From an uncultured Kiritimatiellota bacterium (lineage in GTDB: Bacteria; Verrucomicrobiota; Kiritimatiellia; RFP12; UBA1067), in NCBI GenBank assembly GCA_934635045.1, contig CAKTZA010000017.1, positions 1-56,627 on the forward strand: 56,627 nucleotides of DNA. The letters run 5' to 3'. A program made the position numbers and the translations under genes. The notes below the pieces were generated by a model that searched no databases, was not told where the DNA came from, and saw only the letters and a list, made by a program, of their open reading frames with translations. Of this stretch, positions 31,088-38,600 are shown piece by piece (within the stretch, counting starts at the first letter, position 1; each line of letters starts with the position of its first letter).

Positions 31088-33505
31088 TCATTTTCCGACG
31101 ACCTTTCTGACGATGGGCAGAATCTCGTCGCGCCACAGTTCGTATCCGCCCTGCACCGGATGCAGGTTATCCGCCCCCATCAAGGCGGGATCCAACGTGC
31201 CGTCGGCACGGAAGAACTTCGCGTTGAAGTCGTGCCACAAGACCGTCTCGCCGTCCGCGAACGGCCGAATCAGCGCATTGACAGCCTGGTTCTGCCGGTT
31301 CCACCGGTCGTCCGGCGTTGCGCCGCGCGGAAAGATCGGCAGCAGCAGGATCTTCGCCTGCGGCTGCTTCTCGCGGATGACGTCAAGGATGCGACGGATG
31401 GACGATGCCACGTTCTCCGGCTTCGAGCCCGTGTTGTTCGTGCCGATCATCAGCATGACGAGCTTCGCCTTGTAGCCGTCCAGTTCGCCGTTCAGGCAGC
31501 GCCAGACGACGTGCGACGTGCCGTCGCCGCCGTAACCGAGATCGAGGACGGAATACGTCCGGCGGAGCTCGGCGAGCACCTTGCCGCCGCGGGACGCCGC
31601 CCCCTCGGCGTCCTTTTCCCAGTTGTGCGTAATTGAGTCGCCGACAAAAACGAGGTCGCACGACCCCTTCAGCGCGGCGATCTCGTCCTGCTTCAGCATC
31701 ATCCGCTCACGCCACCAGGTCTCTCCGTTCTTGGAGATCGCCCGAGCCTCGGTCGGCAAGAGTTCCGCCCCCTCCGGGCCAACGGGCTGGAACTGCCCCG
31801 CGTAAAAGCGTTGGACGCCTTCCGAAATCGACAGCCGTTCGGCGACAGGCCGGCCGAAGGCGTTGATCACGCGCTCGGCGCCGTCCGTCGTCCGCCAGGA
31901 GCAACCGGGATCGGCCCACACGCTCGTCGTGCCATTGACCAGCTTCGGCAGTTCGCGGTTCAGCTCCCGACAGTCGGGATCGGCGGCCATGAGAACCGTC
32001 AGGCAATTCGGGAACCGCATCTCCAGAAACGCCAGGACTTTGGCGACGTCGGTCAGCGTCCGGGCCACGGAGCACGTGTCTTCGCGTCCCGTCTTCAGGA
32101 CGATCGCCTTGGGCTGCCGTCCGTTCAGGCGTCCGCCCTTCAGGCGCTCGAAGAGGGCCGCCGTCGAACCCTGTCCCCCGAGCGTCGTCACCGCAAGGTC
32201 CGGGCGATCGCGCACGTAGCGTTCGAGAATGTGCCGGTTCGGCCACCAGCCGAACGTGGCGACGTCGCTGTCGCCGAGAAGAATGACCTCGTCGGCGGAA
32301 GTCGTCCGGGAGATGACGCGACGGGTGAACGAGCCCGGCGCCACAAGGTGTCCGGCGCGGATGTCGTCCTCCGTCACGCGGGACAGCAGCACGTAGCCGC
32401 CCTTCGCCCGCGCATAGTCATGGACGACGAAGACGGCGCCGTCTGCCGTCTGCGTGAAATCGGGATAGCTCACCGACTCGCGGGCGTCGAGAAGAAGCTT
32501 ATGCGGCCAGGTGCGGCCGTCGTCGTCCGAAAGATACGCCGTCAGGCTCTTGCGGGGACGCCACATCACCGTCTTCACGTCTTCCGTGCCATCCGGCTCG
32601 TGGTTGATCATCAGCAGGCGTCCGCTTTTCAGCCGCCGAATCGCGAAACGCGAGTTCGGCCCGTAGATGCCGGAGCCCCGGCCACGTGACCAGGTGCGTC
32701 CGCCGTCGGCGCTCTCCGTCACCGCCACGCCGTCGTGGGCGCGCACGTACATCGCGATCGTCCCGTCCTTGCGTTCGACGAGCTGGTTTTCCTCAAAGCA
32801 GCGGTTCGGCACGTCGGCCGTGCCGAGAACCTGCCAGGTTCTGCCCTGATCGGACGAGACGACCATTGACGGTCCGCGCAGGCTCGCCAACGCGGGCAGG
32901 ACGTACCATTCGTGGCCCTGCGGCGAACAGGGAACGCCGTTGAGGCGTCTGCAGTCCTCGTTGTGATGGTCGTAAAGGCCCATGGCATACGCCCAGGCGC
33001 CGTCTTTCAGGACGATCGGCTTCGTCCAGATCGAACCGACGGACACGCGGCGCGGCGTCTCCCAGTCAGGCGCGTCCGCATCCGGCGCGCGGCACACGCT
33101 CGCCCAGACGCCGAGTCGCCCGTCGCCCTTCCAGTGATCGACGCACGCCGTCTGCGTCCAGAACAGCCACAGCGCGCCGTCCGGCGCGCGCCAGAGGACG
33201 GGGTCGAAGTCGCGCACGTTCACATGCGGCGACTTGACGGTCGCCGTCTCGCGCCACGTCAGGCCCCTGTCGTCGGACTGGGCGACGACGAGATAGTTGT
33301 CGGCCGTCTCGCCCGTGCCGCCCCCATACCAAGCCGCCATCAGCCGCCCGTTCGACGTCGCCTCAATCGTCGGGATGCCCTGAAACCCGCGCGTCGTCGG
33401 CGCCCGCTCGGCCGACGCCGACGCGAAAACGGCAGGGCAGTCGGCGTTACGATAATCGGACGCAGAAAACGGCGAAACGGCAGCCGCAAACATCAATGCA
33501 ATCAT
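31088..33505 (-). CDS. Secreted BNR sialidase-like protein fused to two SGNH esterase domains
   Basis: An 805-residue three-part protein. Residues about 15-390 form a BNR-repeat propeller with four Asp boxes (SDDRGLTW, SSDQGRTW, SADGGRTW, SDDDGRTW). The N-terminal motif reads FQGIPTIEATSNGRLMAAWYGG; the FRIP arginine of classical GH33 sialidases is missing, so activity is uncertain. Residues about 395-580 look like a degenerate SGNH domain (LLGDSDVATFGW, no GxND-like block). Residues about 590-800 are an intact one: VFVGDSITHNW, GYGGDGT, MIGTNNTG and DNLHPVQGG. A short signal-like N-terminus (MIALMFAAAVSPFSA) is weak. An esterase plus sialidase fits O-acetylated sialoglycans. Confidence 0.75.
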   Translation of the reverse strand: MIALMFAAAVSPFSASDYRNADCPAVFASASAERAPTTRGFQGIPTIEATSNGRLMAAWYGGGTGETADNYLVVAQSDDRGLTWRETATVKSPHVNVRDFDPVLWRAPDGALWLFWTQTACVDHWKGDGRLGVWASVCRAPDADAPDWETPRRVSVGSIWTKPIVLKDGAWAYAMGLYDHHNEDCRRLNGVPCSPQGHEWYVLPALASLRGPSMVVSSDQGRTWQVLGTADVPNRCFEENQLVERKDGTIAMYVRAHDGVAVTESADGGRTWSRGRGSGIYGPNSRFAIRRLKSGRLLMINHEPDGTEDVKTVMWRPRKSLTAYLSDDDGRTWPHKLLLDARESVSYPDFTQTADGAVFVVHDYARAKGGYVLLSRVTEDDIRAGHLVAPGSFTRRVISRTTSADEVILLGDSDVATFGWWPNRHILERYVRDRPDLAVTTLGGQGSTAALFERLKGGRLNGRQPKAIVLKTGREDTCSVARTLTDVAKVLAFLEMRFPNCLTVLMAADPDCRELNRELPKLVNGTTSVWADPGCSWRTTDGAERVINAFGRPVAERLSISEGVQRFYAGQFQPVGPEGAELLPTEARAISKNGETWWRERMMLKQDEIAALKGSCDLVFVGDSITHNWEKDAEGAASRGGKVLAELRRTYSVLDLGYGGDGTSHVVWRCLNGELDGYKAKLVMLMIGTNNTGSKPENVASSIRRILDVIREKQPQAKILLLPIFPRGATPDDRWNRQNQAVNALIRPFADGETVLWHDFNAKFFRADGTLDPALMGADNLHPVQGGYELWRDEILPIVRKVVGK

Positions 33506-33518
33506 CGGGAATCAGCCT

Positions 33519-35546
33519 TCACTTGACCAGAAGAATCAACCCCGCCGGTCTGTACGCCGACAAGACGCCGTTCCGCAGTTTCAGGCGGACATCCGCACCC
33601 GGCGCCGGACTCGCGCAGTTCAGAACGAAATCATCGAGCGTCAATCCCGATGCCGCCGACAGGTCGACGAGGTCTCTCGACAGCCCGGAGAACGCCGGAA
33701 CGGTCAGACTGATCGGCGCGTCCGCCGTGAATGTCCCCGTCAGGGACAACACGCTCGACGCACCTTCGAACATCAGGCTGCCGGGGAACGCAACCGTCTC
33801 GCCTGCCTTGGCGTTCAGGGCCGCGGCACCCGCCACCTGGATCGTCAGGCCCCTGTCAAAGTCCGTCCCGAAATCATACGTGACGTCCGTGATCCAGCAA
33901 CCGCGTCCGGAGTCCAGCGCCCCCCGAAGGCCATCGGTGATGCAGAAGTAGGCCTCCTTTCCGCCCATGCGCTCATAGAGCGTCTTCGCGTCCGCGAAAA
34001 CCGCCACGGACGTGTGTTCGCCGCTTTTCAGGGTGGCCGTCAGCGTCGTGAGGTCGTAGGCCAGCGTCAGCTCCACCTCGTTCGTCACGGACGGATCATC
34101 TGCGGAGAAGACGATCCCGTCTTCGGAAAACGGCGCATAGTCCTTGACGAAATCACCGCCCTGAACAGCACGAAACCTTGGCGCGAACTCGACGCTCTGG
34201 CCATTCACGACAAGTTTTTCCAAGCGCAAGTCGATTCCCATGCCCCAGGCCGTCGTCGCCGTGACGGTTCCGTCGATCGCCGTTGTCCGAAAGCCCATGT
34301 TCTCGACCGCCGGGTCTGAATCCCAATCACACGTTCCCTTGAACGACCTTCCCGTCGCCTCGTTATGGAACAGGAACGCAATGCCGCCGCAGAAGCTCGG
34401 AAAGGCGATCTTCGCCTTGACCGTAAACGGAACGGTCACGTCGACCTTCTCCGTGTGATGGAAGCCCGAATACTGGCGCGCGCCCGTGCGGCTATTGTCG
34501 ACCGTCGCCCGGAAAGCCGCCTTCGCGTCGTCCCCATAAGTCGTGAACGAACTCTGTCCGTCGTTCGACTTCGTCCACTGTGCGCTCGTCTGCGTCATGT
34601 CGGGCTCGACGGGGTCGGCGCCCGAGGCGAAGGAAAAATCCCAGACACGCACGGAACCGCCCGGCGTGCGGCTTCCGGCGGTAAAGCCGAAGAGCCCGCT
34701 CGTTGCGCTCAGCGTCTCGGCGATGCTGCCGCACGCGAACGCCTTGCTGTAGGGACTCGCCTCATTCGGCGAGACGACCGTCAGGTACAGCTTTCCGGCG
34801 GCTGGCGCATATTCGACCGTCACGGAAAGATCGACATTGCAGAAGCCGGCATGCGACCAGCCCGCAAGGTCGATGCGCCACCAGTCCTTCTGCACGCCGT
34901 CCTGCACCCATCCGCCAGCTGAATTCATCGTGCCGCTTGCCATCATGGCGATGCCGACGGAGGGGGAGACGCCTGCCGCGCCGCAGGCAAAGTCCGTCGA
35001 GCTCGTGCCGACCGTGCCCGTGCCAGATTCGGCCTTCTGGACCATGAACGAAAGTCCGCAGAAATTCGACAGTTGGCACTTGAACGTTGCGCGGAACGGC
35101 TTGGTGACGGGGATTTCCACCGGCGACCAGGCGCTGACGGCCTTCGGGTCCTGCAAAGAGGAGCCGATCAGCTGCAGGACGCCGTTCTCAACCTTCGTCT
35201 CCGTCCCCTCGGCGCCGTTCAGCGCCAGGCCCACGAACCCCTTCATCGACGAGGCGCTCCGCGGGAAGACGACGGTCGATCCGCCTTCCAGCCGAAGCGT
35301 CGCCGGGCCGAGATCGCTGTCGACAGACAGCTCGGCGCCGTCGGCAACGGACAGGATTCCAGAGCCATAGGCCTTGCCTTCGCCCAAGACAGACGACGTC
35401 TTGAAGCCCGTTCCGGCGAACTGAACCGTCTCGTTCGGATGCGCAAACAGGTCGACCTGCTCGCTGGCCGACGTTATGACGATCGTCTCGGCTGCCGCCG
35501 AGAATGCACAGATCAGGAGTGTGCCCAGAGTCAATCGCGTTTTCAT
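33519..35546 (-). CDS. Secreted two-domain lectin-like surface protein
   Basis: A 675-residue exported protein. Signal peptide MKTRLTLGTLLICAFSAAAE. A short beta-rich head follows, then two related concanavalin-like domains (FRATFKCQLSNFCGLSFMVQK near 150 and FTVKAKIAFPSFCGGIAFLFHN near 395), each with a CGG/CGL turn. The end is VLSAYRPAGLILLVK, like the tail of the beta-helix protein at 156-1832. No catalytic motif is evident, so glycan binding is the likely role. The ATG is 10 nt after TATACT, giving an extremely short leader. First gene of the putative sialoglycan operon; the BNR gene begins 13 nt after its stop. Confidence 0.72.
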   Translation of the reverse strand: MKTRLTLGTLLICAFSAAAETIVITSASEQVDLFAHPNETVQFAGTGFKTSSVLGEGKAYGSGILSVADGAELSVDSDLGPATLRLEGGSTVVFPRSASSMKGFVGLALNGAEGTETKVENGVLQLIGSSLQDPKAVSAWSPVEIPVTKPFRATFKCQLSNFCGLSFMVQKAESGTGTVGTSSTDFACGAAGVSPSVGIAMMASGTMNSAGGWVQDGVQKDWWRIDLAGWSHAGFCNVDLSVTVEYAPAAGKLYLTVVSPNEASPYSKAFACGSIAETLSATSGLFGFTAGSRTPGGSVRVWDFSFASGADPVEPDMTQTSAQWTKSNDGQSSFTTYGDDAKAAFRATVDNSRTGARQYSGFHHTEKVDVTVPFTVKAKIAFPSFCGGIAFLFHNEATGRSFKGTCDWDSDPAVENMGFRTTAIDGTVTATTAWGMGIDLRLEKLVVNGQSVEFAPRFRAVQGGDFVKDYAPFSEDGIVFSADDPSVTNEVELTLAYDLTTLTATLKSGEHTSVAVFADAKTLYERMGGKEAYFCITDGLRGALDSGRGCWITDVTYDFGTDFDRGLTIQVAGAAALNAKAGETVAFPGSLMFEGASSVLSLTGTFTADAPISLTVPAFSGLSRDLVDLSAASGLTLDDFVLNCASPAPGADVRLKLRNGVLSAYRPAGLILLVK

Positions 35547-35556
35547 GATGCCTTAT

Positions 35557-35565
35557 AGTATACCA
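35557..35565 (-). promoter_or_regulatory. Extended -10 promoter of the putative sialoglycan operon
   Basis: TGGTATACT on the minus strand, 10 nt before the ATG at 35546. An AAGG sequence lies between, but the transcript would hardly include it. Confidence 0.7.
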
Positions 35566-35617
35566 CACGCCGCCCCGAAAATGGCAAGCGATAATTCCAT
35601 TGGACTATCTGTCGCCG

Positions 35618-38600
35618 TTACCAATAGTGGAACACGTACGGGTCGAAGCCGCGGATGCGGTTGTCGTAGAGGGAGACCTTCTCGAGCGCCTCGTCGCGCG
35701 GACGGTTTCCGGCGGATCTTGTGCGCTCGCGCTCAAGGAGCCCGTAGAACTCCTGTTGCTTTGTGCCGCCGCCGATCTTGAACGCCAGGACGTTCTTCCC
35801 CGCCTTGAGCTTGAGCGGCACCTCGATACCGGGATAGTTCATGCCCATCGGGACTTCCTTCACGACTTCGCCGTTGCACCAGATCTTCGCCCGCCAGTCG
35901 ACGCCGAAGAGGAGGCTGGCCTCGCCCGCCGTCTCACGCACAACGTTGCAGATCGCCAGGTAGACGGGATGCCGCTGGTTCGGGAAATGTCGGCGGAAGT
36001 CAAAAAGCCCCTTCTCGTCCGCCCCCAAGGTCAGCCGCCATTCGGTCGTTCCGCCCTGCGGCAGATCAAAGACGATGTTCGGATTGTAGTCGCCGGCAAT
36101 CGCCATCTCCTCGCCGGGGAAGACGTTGGTGACGACGAAGTCGGAATCGTCCCGCGCCTCGAACGGCCCGAGGATGTGCACGTCCGGAAGCGGCTCGTAG
36201 TTGAGCGCGCAGCTTCGATACAGGACGCGCCGGATGACCTCGTCGTCCGGTTCGGCGCCCTGTGCCGTCGCGACACGCGCAAAGAGGCGCTCGATGCGCG
36301 CGCGGCACATCTCGTACTGCTGCGCGTGTTTCTCGACCTTGTTGGCGGCGACCTCGGCGAGAAACGCATCCGCCTTCAGGTCGAAGGCGCCGTCTGCGGC
36401 GACGTCAGCCGTCAGGCCCGCCGGCCAGCGGAAGAGGGCCGGGGCCGCCACGAGCGACGAGGACGCATCCGCCGGCTCGGCCTTGTAGACCTTGCCGCGG
36501 GAGACGAGCGTCGCCTTCAGGCGCAACGCCGAGGGCAATTCCCTCTTCTCCGTCGGCGCGACCGGCTTCAGGAAGTCGTTGAAGACGGCTGCGGCGACGG
36601 CGGTCGCCGCCGGATCCGTCCCCACGCGGCTCTCAAGGTCAAGCGTGCAGAAGGTCAGCGCGCCCTTGCCCGCCCGGAAGCGCAGGACGGCCGCATAGTT
36701 CATGTCGAACTCGCCGTCGACGACCGGCGCGAAGCCGACGCGGGTCGGGATCTCCAGGACGCAACCCGCCACCGTGTGGCGGCGCGTCCAGCGCGGCCCG
36801 CGCTGCGAAGCGTGCCTCATGATCGGGCCATAGTCCTTCTTTCCGTATTTCGGCGCCCCGCGCCAATGCGCGAGCATGTCGTCCGTCACGAACCGATAGG
36901 CTGGATTCTGCCTCTCCCGCAGATAAAGCTCGCGGCTCATCGTGTCCTGCACCGCGAAGCCCATCGCCTGCCAGACTTCAGGCGCCTGAACGAGATAGAG
37001 GACCTTCAGTCCGTCCTTCAGCGTCTTCGGCGAAATGGCCAGGTCGACGGCGTCGTCGAGCGCATTGCGCCCGATGACGAGAGGGAGGGGCGAAGCCGAA
37101 GGCGACGAGGGGAACGCAAGGCTGTCGATCTTCTCGTAGGGAATGCCGAGGGCGTCCAGCACGGGGGCCGACTCGCCCTTCGGATCGAAAAGCGCCACCT
37201 TCGCCTGCGGCGCCGTCACCCGATACATCGGATGACGCCGATCCGGATAGACCTCGACCGCCTGCGAATCGAATGCCACAAGCGCGCCCTCGTCGACAAA
37301 GGAGATCTTCAGGACGTACGCCTCCTTGCGTTCGGCGTTCGGGGCCGTCAGCGAAAAGGGAACGAACGCGCGCTCGCCCTGCTTCAGGGAAGCGGCGAAC
37401 CGCCCGGACGCCACCGTCGCGCGCGCACCGGACGGACGCTCCAGCGTCCACTCGACCCAGACGCGCTTGTCGCCGAAGCCATCCCAGATCAGGACGGCCT
37501 GCTTCTCGATCCGCTCGCCCGTCCAGTAGGCGTGCGTACGGTCGGCGAAGTCCGGTGCGCCGCCCAGGAAGCCGCAGAAGTCAAGATTGCCGAGACGGTG
37601 GATGTCGTAGCCCTCGTTCGCCCAGGACGGCTTGCGGAGAAGGTCCTCCTCGTCGCCCTTGATGCCGTAGCGTCCGTAGCCCATCGTCCCGGGCGGCGTC
37701 CCGTACGCCTCGTGCAGGTTGAAGTAGTCGTTGCCGCCATTGAAGCCGAAGGCGCGCCACCGGGTGTTCGTCCGCTTCGTCCAGATGCGCTGCATCTCCC
37801 AGAAAAGCGGCTGCTCCTGCATCGTCAGGTGTCCGAGGTCGCACCCATGCCCCCACGGATGCGCCTTGTCGGCGATCTCCAGCGCGTTCGTCAGCGCCGC
37901 AGGCGTCTCCTCCGCGTAGGCCCTGTCGCCGAAGATCTGCGCGAGGTGTTCCGTGCCGAGGAAGAGCCGCTGCCAGTACCAGTTGCCGTCATACGGCTGC
38001 CCGAACTCGGCCGAGTGCCACGGCCAGGTGCCCTTCTCCGCCCATTGGGAGAGCCATTCCTCGCGCTCCTGCAGCGGCGTGAAGTTGAGGTAGAGGTTGC
38101 CGCTCGCAAGGTCGCCGTTCGGGCCGTCCGCGTGCGAGTAGTAGAGGACGTTCGGATTGTACTCGCGGTTGACGCGACGCCACGTCTCGATGTCCGAGAA
38201 GCGCGGGCCCGAGGCCTCGTACTGGCCGAGCATCGTCGGGTCGTGCGACTTTGTGTCCGACAGGACCATCTGCGTCACGTATTCGGCGACGATGGACGGA
38301 TGGTTGCGCGTCGCCCGCTGGAAGGTCTTCTGGTACTGGCGGTAAATCTCCTCCCGCCGCCTGTCCAGGTGGATGTCGAACCCGGAGATCGCCGGCCCGC
38401 CGCCGCAGGAGATGAAGCAGCCGACGCCCGCCTCGTCATAGTCGTCGAGCTGCTCGAAGAGCGTGTCCGTGAGCGTGCAGCCGTCGCTCTTGTGGTTGAT
38501 CGTCACGACATTGTAGCCGACGTTCCGCAGGAACCGCGCGCCCCACTTCGATGCCGCATACGAGTAGCAGGTGCGGAAATGGACGGGATGCCCGTTCATG

